A DNA stretch of 64,000 nt, from assembly GCA_029204225.1 (NCBI GenBank), contig CM055096.1, positions 64,593,370-64,657,369 of the forward strand, read 5' to 3'. The stretch's first letter is position 1; every line of letters starts with the position of its first letter. Both the position numbers and the translations under genes were made by a program. The DNA comes from Diphasiastrum complanatum (lineage: Eukaryota > Streptophyta > Lycopodiopsida > Lycopodiales > Lycopodiaceae). Of this stretch, positions 47,890 through 62,640 are shown piece by piece. Below the pieces are notes generated by a model that did no database searches, was not told where the DNA came from, and was given only the letters and a program-made list of their open reading frames with translations.

Positions 47890-50628
47890 TTACAGAACAG
47901 AGAATGTAGTCATAACCTCTTCATCATCATTCTCATGCGATATAATTATTCGTTTTGGATGATTCTCTCCTGCATCATAATTTTTTGTAAATCTTCCTCT
48001 AACGCGAGGGCGACTGTCGGCCAGGGTCTTGCGACAGGCATACTGCATCAGAATATGTCAGTCATGTAGCAACCCGCTAATGCAAAACAGCATGAAATTT
48101 TACTAGAGGAAAAAAGACTCCCTACAGCAAGAAGTGCACAGATCCAGTGAAACTGGCGCACGGTGAAATAGAGAATGCTAGGAGCAATATGTCTGCAATA
48201 GCTTAACTACTAAACTACAAGGAACTGAACTTTGCAGCATGTCTGGAAATATAACTAAAGAAATAAAATGCATGTATGAATATAAGACCTTAATCTTTTT
48301 GTCGAAGTTTCTTTGTAATCGTTTTTGCCGGTATCTTGTTATCCTAATCTTACGCTCCTTTGAATTATATCGTCCAACTTTGAGTCCACCTTCATCCTGA
48401 CCTCTGTATGCTGGAGACAAAGGGCTAATGCGTCCAGCACTCAATTGCACTCCATTCAAAGTCTGTCAAAAAGTCAGCGAAGTGAGGAAGGCTACCTAGC
48501 CCCTGATTTGGTTTTCGCAAGAGGAATGTTCTTCTTGAACAACGCAGACTGCTGTAGTAAAATGTTCCGTTGGCAGAAAGCGATTGAAAGGAAAGAGAAA
48601 GAAAAGAGGACGAGGGAGCATAATTTAGCTTTTGTCAGCTCTACAGAGACGATTCTAAAGAGGCAAACTATGTTAAATCTTGTTTCAGCCCTTTGAATAA
48701 CGACCAATGCAAGCCTGGAAGCCACAATGTTCACGGCAAAAGAATGGTGTAACAATAAGAATTACTGAATGACAAGGAGGAAACAGCCTTGCCAGATTGT
48801 CATTTGTTTGTTCGTATATGATATATCCAATAACAGAAATAATCTAAGCATTTGCTCTAGAAAATTTATAATAGCTTCATTAAGTCTTACCTCGATATCA
48901 CCCGCGCTGTAAACTCTGCGCATGGCTGGTATGATCGACCTCAAATTAACTCCTTGAAAATCTGATCGCTGAGATTGTGCTGATTCAACAGCATCTGAAA
49001 GCAAATTTGACGATGATGAATTTGAAGTATTGATTGATGAAGATGGAACTTCCGGACGTGAATCCATAGGTGTCAATTGACGTGAATCCATAGGTGTCAA
49101 TTGACCAAGATTGTGGCTGCTTGGACTCTTGTGCATTAGATAAGACCTGGAACGGTCATTCGAAGGGGGTGGCAACGGTGGTAAAATGTCCTCTCTCATA
49201 ACTATATCTGAAAATGAAAGAGCATTGGTGCCGAAAGCCACGCCTTCTCTTGCCATGAAAATTGACTTGCTCTGTTTAATATCATCCTGAACAAGAATAT
49301 TTTCAACATCATCTGGTCTACTAATAGAACTGCCAGACATCGGAGAGGCTAGCCCACCAGTAATAGCCCTCTCCGTTTTCATTATTCTATCTGTTGCCAA
49401 CCTGTGATCTCCATCAGAAGCATCTGAAACATTAAAGTGCGTGACATTTTGATGCATGGTCGCCTGCACTGTTGATGTAGCCAGAGAAGAAGTCTGTCTC
49501 TTATTATTATGCCGATGAACGGCAGCCCCTGAGTAATCATGGCCATTGCAAATCTTTTGAGCATGAAAATTGGGGTGCTTTTGGAGACGTGTTGATGAGA
49601 AGTAATTCAACTTCTTAGTGGCTAAGTCATCCCTGAGAGAGAGTTTTTCAGTTTCATCTTTCATTCCATTTGCCACCAAAGGTGTGCATTGTAAATAGTC
49701 ATTCTGCATGCAAAAATGAGAATTGGAATTTTTTGAGTAGATCCTTGAGGATGAGTAATTGCAACTCTGGGAACTTTGAAGAGAAGCATGTGCCTCGCAT
49801 GGGACCGGTGCAGTTGGTAGATGATCCGCAATGCTGGAATCAGGAGGCCATGAGAGCAGCGCCTGATCATGCTTGTCGTTATTTAAAACCTTTAAGCAGC
49901 TGTCAGCACCAAAATCTGGCTGTATGAATTGCTTGAAACTATCGAGCTCGTGAAGTAGGTCCGCTCCGAAAAGGCCATCAACGGTAGTCTCCTGCATACA
50001 TTATGACGCTATGCTCAAGCACGAAGATGAAAACTTAGGGGTAAAAAAAGGCAGAAACGGAGCTCCCATAAATGCAACAAAAAGCATTCAAAATCCTCAA
50101 TGCTTACTTACACATGCACAATCTGCAATAATCAAACGTGCAAAAGCAGAATCAGCAGATACACTCGGCATTAACAATATGACTTTATTCAAGCAGGAAG
50201 ACAAAATTAGAAACACCACAGAGCAAACTCTAAATTCAAGTGCACCAGAAACTATATACAATCCTCAACGCTTACTTACGCATGCAGCAAAATCGCAGAA
50301 AAATAAACATGAACAGGAGCAAAATCAGCAGATACACTTGGTATCAACAACATGACTTTATTCAAGCAGGCACACAACAAAGCTAACTGTAAATTCAAGT
50401 GCACTAGAAACTATAAACAATCCTCAACGCTTTCTTACGCATGCAGCAGAATCAGAGAAAAACAAACATGAACAAGAGCACATACAATTCATCAACATCA
50501 ACAGCCTTATCATAAAACCTTACCAAAAATTTTTGTTGACTGAAATTCTGGTACTCTGCCAAATGGAGCGATTCTGAGAGGATCATTGCATCAGAAGCTG
50601 GAAACAGCAATTCATGATTTGCAGACAT
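47890..50628 (-). CDS. CCT-motif family protein, four exons
   Basis: Complement of join 47890-48042, 48289-48462, 48891-49991, 50524-50628; all junctions are phase 0 with GT-AG ends, giving 510 residues. The start is the ATG at 50628 (MSANHELLFPASDAMIL). The CCT motif (about residues 437-481) is interrupted by intron 3, as 'RKIRITRYRQKRLQRNFDKK' then 'YACRKTLADSRPRVRGRF'. This CONSTANS/TOC1-type motif carries a nuclear signal and contacts DNA with NF-Y subunits. No B-box and no response-regulator domain precede it, so it belongs to the CMF subgroup. 'RRVYSAGDIE' before the motif is typical of that group. The middle is Ser/Asn-rich and probably disordered. Roles in flowering, sugar or light response are known for relatives; the role here is unknown. 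Confidence 0.93.
49057..49104 (-). repeat. 24-bp coding tandem duplication in the CCT gene
   Basis: Two identical 24-bp units inside exon 2 duplicate eight residues (D-S-R-Q-L-T-P-M). The frame is kept. The perfect identity implies a recent event. Confidence 0.95.
50092..50450 (-). repeat. 165-bp tandem repeat in intron 1 of the CCT gene
   Basis: AATCCTCAA..CTTACTTACRCATGCA recurs at 50092, 50260 and 50419 (periods 168 and 159). On the gene strand the first two units contain GTAAGTAAG, a perfect splice-donor-like sequence. Confidence 0.8.
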
Positions 50629-51536
50629 TGTCGAGGATAAAGCTTGCAAGGAGCCAAGAAACAAAATCTGCTACCCACAAATTCACTCTCCCTGTCCGCG
50701 ATAATCCCTCTCTCACTCTCGAGTCTCGATTTCGCTCTCGTTCGCCATCACTTCTCTTTCGTTGTCGAGCAGCAGACAAATACATAAGGTACCTACCTTA
50801 CTTGGCTGCTGGTTCCTTTAATTTTAAAAGACTGGCCATGAACTTTAATGCCTTATTGGGCATAGACTCAAAATCATGGCATCTCAACTATTGGTAGCCA
50901 GCATGAGGATATATAATAATCTTCAGTCCCAAGTCAGAGTACCTAATTTGATCACACAACATCCTACATTTAGACAACACCAAGCCAAATCTTCTCTATG
51001 TAGATGCACACAATTTTTTGTGCAAAAATTTGTGTGCCGTAACAAATGTAAATGAAACTTAAAAAAAAAAAACTCAAGCCTTTGGCTTCACTGGGGAGAA
51101 GGCTCCGTGGCAAGGGCCTTATTTCATTATTCTTATCCCATTTCAATGAAGACAATGTTATGGACTATTATCTCAAACTTCAAAGTTTAGGAATCATAGG
51201 TGATGCATTACAGTGTCGCAATCCACGTCTCATTTTATAGTATATGGATATACAAAGTGGTTTTTTTAATCGTGCATTGCATGCGTATTATAAGAAGCAC
51301 ACAAAAGAAAAGTAAGATATTGACCCATAAAGTTTGGTGCTGCGTGAACTCTCATGATAACATATAAGAAAAAATAAAACCTTGATAACTTTTAATCATA
51401 TATATTTCTAACTTCATATCTTTTACAAACCCTCGATAACTCTGAATCATGTATATTTCTAACATAAAATCTTTTATACTCCCACAATGTTTAACAAAAG
51501 TTCAAAAGCTTATCATTCATTGTGACTAGACAAAGT
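50629..51536. other. Upstream region of the CCT gene
   Basis: Should hold the promoter and 5' UTR on the minus strand. A CT-rich tract (50688-50760 on the plus strand, GA-rich on the gene strand) lies just upstream of the start. No clear TATA box was assigned. Confidence 0.35.
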
Positions 51537-51553
51537 CTTCTTCTTCTTCTTCT

Positions 51554-51602
<49 letters not shown>
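51537..51602. repeat. (TTC)n-(TC)n microsatellite
   Basis: About seven TTC units followed by about 21 TC units. Confidence 0.95.
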
Positions 51603-51605
<3 letters not shown>

Positions 51606-51719
51606 ATCTAAAGTTTTTTGTGCTTTTCTTTTTACCTAAAACCCAAAATTTGAAATGCACACTTGGTTATGAACAAGTTAAAGAAATGGTTCATGATTTT
51701 TCTTTCATGATTTTAAGGC

Positions 51720-52345
51720 ACCTTATCCTTCTTCGCTTTTTTTCGCTCCTTAGCGAAAAATGCGACACACTGGCCAAGTGGCCAGAATGCCTTAGAAACC
51801 ATTCTTAAGGCACCTTTTGCTTTTTCGCCTTTTCCCTTCACGAAAAATGCGACACAGTGGCCAAGTGGCCATAATGCCTTAGAAACCATTCTTAAGGCAC
51901 CCTTTGCTTTTTTGCCTTCTTCGTCTTTTTTGCCAGAATGACTTAAAACTTCTTCGCCTTTTCGTTCACGGAAAATGCGACACACTGGCCAGAATGACTA
52001 AAACCATTTCTAACCCACCTTCAACTTTTTCGCCTTTTTCTCTTTGCAAAAAAAGCGACAAAGTACCCAAAAAACCTTAAAACCATTTTAGGGCACCTTC
52101 ACCTTTTTCGATTTTCTTCGCCGCCTCTAAACTAAGGCACTTTTCACCTTTCTCACTGCCTTTAGTTTAAGGCACCTTTGCCTTCTTATTGCCTTCAGTA
52201 TAAGGCACTTTTCAGCTTTTTCGTTTTTTTTGCGTTGTCTTGAATCAAAGGGCACCTTAGGGATTTACATACCTTTAGTATAAGGGCACCTTCAGGAGTT
52301 GCAAACCTTCAGCCTAAAGGCACCTTCAAGTTTTTTTTGGCTTTT
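51720..52345. repeat. Degenerate minisatellite (87 bp, then about 45 bp)
   Basis: CGAAAAATGCGACACASTGGCCAAGTGGCC recurs 87 bp apart (51754, 51841) and again, decayed, near 51970 and 52050. From 52080 on shorter units built around AAGGCACCTT continue to about 52345. A minus-strand open frame across it is a by-product. Confidence 0.8.
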
Positions 52346-54778
52346 TCACTTGTTTGCTGCATTGGCTGACCGACGTCGCCAAGTTATCAGGAACCCTAAA
52401 AACAGCTGGACAACCAAATATCCCAAAGGCGGTTGGCGGTTACAAACTTTGTACATATGCAAAGACTGGAGTAAATAGCATTAAAGCTTGTATCTCTCGA
52501 CACTTGTAAATATATATATTAGCTGAATCAAGCTATGTAAGTGTTAATTGAAATTCCGTTTACTGAAGGATTTGAACTTGCACACAGATTCAGATTTGCA
52601 TGTCTACGTGCACAAACGTTGTAGTATAATCATCCAGCCTGTCAGAGGATGATTGCAGGGTCTCGACACTTTGTTGTTTACGAATAAGCACTTGCCAATG
52701 GAACAATTAACTCCGTTACGAAGCACGCCATGGTGAACAAAGTCAGATTTGCAACGCAGCACAGTTGCTCAGTTTTCAAGATCCTAAGGTTGCCGAATTT
52801 AAGGAAACTATTCTACTTGCAAAACCAGAACTACTCTAAATATGATTGAAAAGCATAGACAAGAAACAAGAAACAAAACAAAACTACAGCATGTTAGAAG
52901 TCCAAGAATCAAGAAACTAACCAGCCTTTTGATTCTTGGACATCCCAAGAACATCAAGAACTAGAATTTTAAAGAATATGCAAGATTCATGTCACATTTC
53001 TAGCCTATTTAGTTTACTTGAATGCTGGCTCCTACATTAATCCACAAGAAAACAAGGAATCTAATCCACAACTAGGAAAGCAAGAAAACAAATCCACTCT
53101 AAATCCACAACCACACACAATATGAATGGAAGGGCATGATTATAGGGGCATCACTCAAGAAAACCATAATGATCAAGGAGCTTAGTGTAGCATCAAACTC
53201 ATGGAAAATCTTCTTATTAAGCATGGAGTAGATACAATGCAAAAAGCTTCTCTTCACAAAGATGACTGCTTTGGTTGTTGTTGCGACTGATTCGACTCTT
53301 TAGGGGTACTCTTTGTCAATATGTTTCCATGCAAGTGAATTTGAGGGACTCTCGTTGTCCATTTAAAGAATGATGATTAGCATGCCAATCCATATGCTCT
53401 ACATAGTACTTGCAACATGCCAACCCATATGCTCTACAAGTGATTTTGCCAATGAAACAATCATTGCAATCTCAAAATTATTGAGAAATGTTCCAACATA
53501 TTGTGTGGCATTGTGGTCCCTTGCAAGTCATCTTTATATCCAGAAATGTCACATATTAGACATCTCTTTAACTCCTTAATCTTACAAATAGCCTGTATAG
53601 AATGATCAAAACAACCAACCATGTGTGAGTTTTAAAAAAAATATCTTACATACTTTTCTCACAACGAAATAAAAAGTATCAGATTGAATTTTCTAGATCT
53701 TTGTCCTTAGAAATTGTTTCCCAAACTCACTCTTTTATTTGTGAGAGAATCCTACCTTGTTACAGCTTATTTTCAATAAGATCATTGCTTATTAGTCTCT
53801 AGATAGACTCTTGAAAACTTTGTTTTTGTACACTTGTATATATTTCTAGTCAATAGCAAAAGGAAAGTCAACAAGCGAAATAGTGCCACAAAGAAAAAGC
53901 ATGAACCACCTTCCTAGATGAAAACTTGAACATAAGAAAGATTGCTGTAAAATTATATGTCAAGCAAATATATTAAGGGAGTGTGACACTACATAGGAAT
54001 CCAAAGATCTACAATATTTTTTGTTTGCAACAAATCGATGTAATAATATCTAGTTGTATTCTCCTACATACATAATGTATTACCAAGCAATGTTGCATTG
54101 TTTTGTTGATAATTTTTTTTGACTTGGATCAAGATTCTCTCTATTGCTAAAGATATGAATGAGACAACTTAAGTGACACAAATTAGGATCATGAGCCATA
54201 AGGGTTTTGCATTCTTTAACGGAAATCACATCATCTTTGCAAGTACAAGATTTTAGAAAGATGGCCTTATTTAGACATAACGTGTAACATACAAGCAAAG
54301 TGACGATTGAAATTACCAAGTACTTGGGATATGTGAACATAAGCATAAATATGTAATTGAAACTTCGAAATGGATCACATATAAAAGCTCTACCGATACA
54401 AATATGAGAAGTGTATTGGAGCATGATTGCAAACAAAACAAGAAAGTGATGTCCTCATATGAATGATATTGTTTTTTCATTGTCATGTAGTTGGATGTGT
54501 AAAGCTTTTATATAGTGTGGCAATACCACGTGCCATAAAATTGGAAAACATGTAGGTTTATTCATATAAAAACTTCTCAACTTGAAACATATTTGGCATA
54601 AGTTATTACATGAAGTGATATAATCACGTGGGGGGGTGACAATTTGAAACATGCATATAATAATGTGCCATTTTTGTTTTTTAGCATGGAATATGTATAG
54701 CGTAAGTATTTACCATAATGATGCTAGTGTTAAGAATATCATTGATCATCTTAATTTTAGCAAAAATGAAATTTTAAA
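52346..54778. other. No gene recognised
   Basis: AT-rich, non-coding; no domain in any frame. Confidence 0.4.
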
Positions 54779-56374
<1,596 letters not shown>

Positions 56375-56605
56375 AATGGTGTTATACCCCCCTCCATAGG
56401 TTGCGAGCCAATTCTTCATATGAATCTAGGGATTAAAACAAACAAAGGGTTCCCAATCATGGATAATTCTTGCTGAAGTCCATACCATATCCAATTCTAC
56501 CTAGAAGCCCGATTATCGAAAAATCTCATACCCACCACCAAAGTCAAGTTCTTGAACCATATTCAGAACTCGAGTTGAGAACCTACCAAAGAGCCAATAC
56601 TTGGT
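56375..56605. mobile_element. Diverged partial copy of the hAT MITE
   Basis: Parallels 34448-34660 in order: GTTATACMCCCCTCCA, then TTCTACMTAGAAGCC, then YTCATACCC/GTGTACCC, then TTCAGAAC and GTTGAGAACC, ending in CCAATAC. It is about 65-70% identical by eye. The terminal inverted repeats are lost. Confidence 0.55.
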
Positions 56606-58821
56606 AATCAATGGTGTGCCAAGATGAAATTTGTTTTCTTCAACAATTGCAAATTCTTTTTCCAAAAATGAAATATGACCTACGCAACATAAAAGACTTG
56701 TTAACGAAATTGAATACTGCTAACTAAACTAAGAGCTCTTCTGGTAGCATCAAAATGATTTACTCAAGACTTGATTTTGTGTGTGTAGAATCAAAATCAA
56801 GGAGAACCAACAACAATGCACTAGGTTGTTAAGCTATCCCTTCTTATCATAGTCAACTCCAACTCTTAAAGCCCAGAACAATTTGTTGACATCATCATAT
56901 CTACTAGAGAGCAAAAAGCTTCAACCATTTCAATAACTCTTTTCAATAAAGGCTTTTTAAGTCAGAAATTGTTGTGGCAAGATATCAGTCTACTATTATT
57001 ATTCTCCCATTGATTTGAGCAGCTTATTTGCCATTGATTTTCAGCTACAGAAGTGGTTCTGTTTAACAAACTGGTGAACTTTGTCAAGCATAAATGGAAT
57101 GAGCTGTATCGTACAATAACATTGCAAAAGCCTTCCATGACAACTGACTTGATAGTTGTGCCCTTTATGTGGAATTGACTTGGATCTAAGAAGATTGGAT
57201 GAAGCCACTACGGGAAAGACTGATTTCGAACAAAAAAATAAAGTGAGCACCTGTAGCACACTGCAATGCAATAAAATGACCATCAAAAGCAAAAGAATGA
57301 CCGGATTTAACATTCACTTCTGAATCTAGGATTTTACTTGGGTACTTTTATGAAAAAAATAGGTGCAAACAGATTTCAGGATCTAGTGCACCAAATGGAG
57401 CATCAAGAAAGGCGGCATCAGATTAGTGTTAGAAAAGGTTACCAAAAATAAATGGACGTGCTGACTTAAATTTGGAATCCACATCTTTGGAAATCTGACA
57501 AACTTGTTACTTCTGAATGTCAACATAATAGCTGCACCTTCAGCACAGATAGTGCCAAGAGTGCGCTACCTACAATCTCTAAATCTGTCTAAATTTTCCT
57601 GTTATCATCTAGGCCTTTCATATTGGGAGCACTGGAACAACCAGTTATTCAAACTAAGTAAAATATCTTACAGGTCCACCTAGTTTGAATTACATTTCCT
57701 ATCTAGAAAGTGGCTTGAAAAAATTACAGTGGATGATCAAAAAGGCAAGGACAGCATTATACTGTCAGCAAAGATACAGAGCCCCTAAAAACTCTGACCT
57801 TTACTGCATGGTCATTGGGACTCCATGCAATTAGTAAAAATCATTTGGACCCTTCGCATGATTGTACGTCCATCACTGACCGAGTCTCCAACTAAAATGG
57901 ATCTTGCAGGCTCTTAGATGTGACTTTAAATGCATCTGAGTAGCAATCGCATAATATTTGACATCAATAGAGTAAATGAAGATCAGAGGTTCACCATTGA
58001 ATAGTGCATTGAACTACGTAAGCACATCAGATGGTGAGAAGTCTATAAAAAAACACCAAAAGCCCTTTCAGACCCTTCAGAAATTACCAGGAATAAGCTA
58101 TCTAATACCAGAAACACACCATTACTGCACAAAGAGTTAAATACACATAGACATGCACACTCACAGATCGTGATTAGTAGAATAGCCATACTCCTTCCTA
58201 TTGATCAGGGCCCTATATTTTTCCGTCTCGTTTCAGACATAAGGTAAACTTGAAATCAGGCAAATTGTAAGCACAAAAAGGGTAAGTTACTAAGTAAGAA
58301 TGAAGTAAAGATAGTGCTATAAAAGATAATCAATCTGTAGCATAAACCATCTAAGGAATCCAACTTAATTTTCAAATTTTAGAGCAACCAGAAAACCAAA
58401 CTTTAAACTAAAGTTATCAGCATGGAAGAAAACTTTGACAAGCCTTCTATTGATCAATTTTCTAAAGTAGAAGCCTATCCTAAAAAGCATACCCCCCCCC
58501 CAAAAAAAAAAGCTTCATGTTGGATGAAAAACATCCATCATGCAATAAGAAAAGCATTCATAGAAACCCACATTACGAAACAAGTAACTGAACCCAGCAA
58601 AAGACTTCTGATGTTTGATGCCTGAAGTTTGTGTTCTCTAACGAAGTGTGAAGGATAGCCTCAACACATGCAGGAAAATTAATTAAGTCTTAAGAATCCC
58701 AAGAAGAGATGATTCTAACACTCAACAAGCTGCCTCAAGATTCACAGCCTGATGTACCAAATTTGTTCACTGTATTCCTGCCGAAAATGTTTGCTGCAAG
58801 AATGACATAAAAAAGACGACG
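56606..58821. other. No gene recognised
   Basis: Non-coding. The last few hundred bases next to 58822 should contain the RS2Z 3' UTR on the minus strand. A C10A10 homopolymer pair lies at 58492-58511. Confidence 0.4.
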
Positions 58822-60971
58822 TCATTGACTGCCATTCTCGGCACCAGATAAGGGTGTAACACTCCTTTTTCTTGGGCTACCACTGATACTCCGGCTAGTA
58901 TCATGCGGCAAAGGACTGAGACGGGGGCTCCTCACATCAGCAACAGGGCTAAGAGAACGACTTTGAACATCCCCACGACCAGGACTTGCAGACAAGCTGT
59001 GAGCCCTATTGTCCTTCAGAGGACTTCGGTTATCTCGCTTTGGAGACCGACTGGAAACAGAAGTAGAATTGTTACGTAATCATCAAAAAAATTCAGTAAA
59101 AGGAACCAAGGCAATATGAGGTGAAGCAGACGAGTAAGAAAGGTCTACAGAAAGCTGCATGGCAAGGGAAAGGTAAATGATCCAAACATTTTGAAATAAG
59201 TGAATACCAACCAGGATAAATTAAGAGCTCGTCAAGACAAAGGACAAGATAGAAGCATGCATACTTACACAACAAAAGAGTACTAAATAAGTGAGGTGTC
59301 AAGAACCTGTAGCTACGACTGCGACTGCAACCCCGAGAAGGTGACCTTGATAAGGAACGTGATAAACGTGATCTGTTTGTAAATTTACATTAATAAACTT
59401 GAAGCAGCATATAAACTTAACAATCTTCGCCTATCACAAGTGCAACATACCTGCTAGATGGCCTTGGGCTGTTGCGGCAGTTTCTTTCGATATGGCCTCG
59501 TTGTCCACAACGATAGCACTTATCTTTCCAGTCTCCAGCTTTGCAATCCCGAGCCCAATGGCCTTCATTGCCGCAATTATAGCACCTTCCAGTGCCAGGA
59601 GGACCTCTCCCATCGTACTCCCTTACAGCACCTGGACCTCGAGGTCCCTAGCAGATGAAAACCATTCCAAATTTCTCAGCAACAGTGAGATTTTGAAGCA
59701 TGTTAGACCTACGACAGTTTCTTTGCCAAAAACTTGATGTGCAAAGAAAGTTCATATTTTAAAAGGAAAGATACCAGCAATTTCGACTTTTGGGATTTGC
59801 ACTTCATGAACTCACCCTTCTAGCAAATTCTACAATAATTCGACTGCCATCAACATCTTTACCATTCAAATAGTGCCTTGCGTCATCGGCGTCTCTACGA
59901 TCACTAAATTCCTGATATCAAAAACATTTCATACCAAAAGCCATCTTGCAGAATAAGAGATAAAGTGCCACGAATACATGACAGTAGCCAACAAATGGTA
60001 GACTACAAAATCCATGTTGCATTTTTTCAGCTTTTTATACCAAACAGACCATATGTGGGTCATTGCCACCTAGCAAACATCAATTAACATATCATATGGC
60101 TAATAGGCACCAAGAAAAAAGCCAATTGATGGAAACAAGTAAGATTTGAACTAGAAAAGAGAGAAAAGGTAGATATACACACAATAAAGGCGAAGTCGTG
60201 CTTCATATCCACTTCTCGTACTCTGCGGAAAGTGTCCAAACAAAAGAGCAGCGGATAACATCAAGCCACAGCATGATACACTGTGAGTCAGTTGAATGAA
60301 ACACCATTTTCTTGTCTTGGCACTCCACATATGTCCTAAAATAACAAGCATGATGCGATGCACGTCTAGATACGCCAGTGTCCCCATGCCTTCGCAGATA
60401 AGGGCCACCATACGAACAAGGCCACCCTCCCATAATCTCCAGGCCGGGGAAAAACCCACCAAACCTTCAAGAAATCATGCAAGATAGTGTTTTTAAGTCT
60501 ACTCTCAGCTAACTTTCATGTTTCCAGTCAAAGATCCCAAAAGTCTACCTTCCCAAATCCCAAAAGTAAATAAACCTCTTACCCTTCCAAATTTCTCCTT
60601 GCCAGAATGATTTTTAGGGGCGTGAACAACAGCCTAATCTTACACCATGCAGCATGTGACAATTAAGATCTTGCTTATGACAAGTTACTCAATCCCTCCC
60701 AGGATGAAAATCTGCTATATAAATATTATGAAAACGAAGGTATAAAATAATGTAAATTCATTATTCATGCAACCAAAACTTTATGTAAAAGAATCACACT
60801 GCAAATCTATCAAATGCAACCACCAGCCAAACTTTCAAAAACTTATGAGTACATTATCACTAACCTTCCATATTTTCTGAAGAGGTCTTCCAAATCACGA
60901 CTACGAGTTCGGCTCGACAGTCGCCCAACATACAACTTTGCCGACCCCTCACGGTCATCATACCGCGGCAT
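58822..60971 (-). CDS. RS2Z: RS2Z-type SR splicing factor, six exons
   Basis: Complement of join 58822-59050, 59307-59372, 59451-59647, 59816-59911, 60183-60222, 60865-60971; phases add up to 244 residues and all introns are GT-AG. The start [20 protein letters not shown] is diagnostic for plant RS2Z proteins. The RRM (about residues 11-80) has RNP2 LYVGRL and RNP1 KHDFAFIEF and is split by two introns. Two CX2CX4HX4C knuckles ([14 protein letters not shown] and [14 protein letters not shown]) follow at about residues 101-136, then an Arg/Ser- and Ser-Pro-rich tail. Such proteins sit in nuclear speckles and select splice sites. The tail is shorter than in Arabidopsis RS2Z32/33 (about 290 residues). 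AGCAG just before the ATG may be a 5' UTR splice acceptor. Long first introns in this family often carry alternative splicing. Confidence 0.95.
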
Positions 60972-61439
60972 CCTGCTCTCAAGCTTCTCAAAATCATTAA
61001 GTAATCTTAAATACCTCTTTGATTCAATAAAATGAAGCAAAATAAACTCAAATATTGAAATCAACCCAGAGGAATAGAAAATCAAATCAAGAGACAGGAA
61101 CACAACCAACGGCAAAAATTCAGACATAACAAACATGCAGAGGAATTCAATCACCAAAGCATCAAAACCTCATAAGAGAAAAACTTCCTTGCACAATGAT
61201 GGAAGAGAAAGCCCTTCTGTTGATGCAGGTTGTGATTATAACGGTCCATATCCCATCAATAATCAAATAGTTCGATTCACGATCTATAAGCCATGGCGAA
61301 CTAGAAAAGTCAACTGCATATTTAACTTACAAGATACAACCTTTCAACTTCGCTCATGAAGAGTATCTACTTGTGAAATTGGAATATATCCAATTTCCTA
61401 GAACTAATGGATGCAAATACATCTTTTAAAGATGTAAGC
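60972..61439. other. Upstream region of RS2Z
   Basis: Expected to hold the 5' UTR and promoter on the minus strand. No motif could be assigned with confidence. Confidence 0.35.
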
Positions 61440-61830
61440 ATGGAGGATTGCACACTTGGGTGTGATGCGGGCAAACACTTTTGATAGTATTGTTTGCAGG
61501 AAATCTACTGATAGGAGCTTGATGGCAAAGACTCGTGATGTGTTCATTTGGAATACATGGACTGCGATACAATAGGGCCAATTACAAGCATTTGGCATTG
61601 ATGGATTGGCATCTACCATCAAGGGCGTGGGTGAGCTATGTATTAGCTTTCATGCATTTGGCTATATTTGCAAGACATATTAGGCTTGGCACAAGTGTTG
61701 GAACCTACTTTGTACCAGAATCTTAGGGTTTGAGATCGGGAGGAAGCCTCTGTGGAAGTCACTTAGACAATATTTTTCAGTAAGATCAAGTTTGGGAGAC
61801 ATCGGTCTCAAGATACTGACAAATTTAATT
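61440..61830 (+). repeat. Diverged fragment of the LARD interior
   Basis: Matches 3580-3910 in order and orientation. Shared blocks include GGTGTGATSGRRGGGCAAACAC, CATCTACCATCA, GGGYGTGGRTRAGCTAT, TAGGCTTGGCACAAGTGTTGGAA, CAGAWTCTTAGG and GAAGTCACT. It has no LTRs. Confidence 0.75.
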
Positions 61831-62640
61831 TGAGAAGTCAATGATGTCATAGGGTAAATCTTAGAAAAAATATACATAGAACCAAAAAATTCAAAAAGGA
61901 TATAAATCAAAACAATACTATAGAACTCAATAAACAAAAATTCTTAGCCAACCAGCATTGCTCATGTCTCATCAATACCCAAACACAAATTGATATCTAA
62001 ATTTTGAAAGAATCTGGATTCTCTTGGGTAGACCCAGTGTTGACTAAAAAGCAAATGACAATCAACAAGAAAACAGGGCCCATAATATGTACACAAGATT
62101 TAGCAAGACAAAATACCAAATACTACAGACAAAGTGGGCTCCTTGTCTCCCCACTTTTTTGAATTCTATTGTTAATCATCTTAAACATACCAATAGCTGA
62201 AATACCAAAGATAAAACCAAGATCCTCTTAGAATAGTTCAAACTTTTTTCATGATTTTCTTATAAAAGTAACCCTTATGGAGTAACAAAGTAATTAGATT
62301 GCCTGAATGGTTTCCAGAAGCATCTCTACTAGTACAAAGACGAGACAACCTATAGAATTAAAAAGTGACACTCCATATTTAACAGAATCAGAAATATTTA
62401 AATAAATATGAGACATGTGAATTATGTTCAAGTTGCTGCATTCTGGCTGCAGCCATTTATATGTCAACCAATAAATCTGACCTATCCTGGCTTATAGAAA
62501 GGTCTAAAAAATCGCTTTATCACCACTAGTTCACATGAGACTTTAGGATATAATCCTCCACCAAAAATGCTAAGGTCTTTATATAGAAAGCTACCAAAAT
62601 CAGGAAGATCAAAAACAAATAAGGCAGCAATATGTACTCT
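61831..62640. other. No gene recognised
   Basis: AT-rich and non-coding, lacking any recognisable motif. Confidence 0.4.

Noticed and set aside
51713-51985. Minus-strand frame with repeated A-L-R-M-V-S-K-A
   Set aside because: It exists only because the minisatellite unit (87 bp) is a multiple of three.
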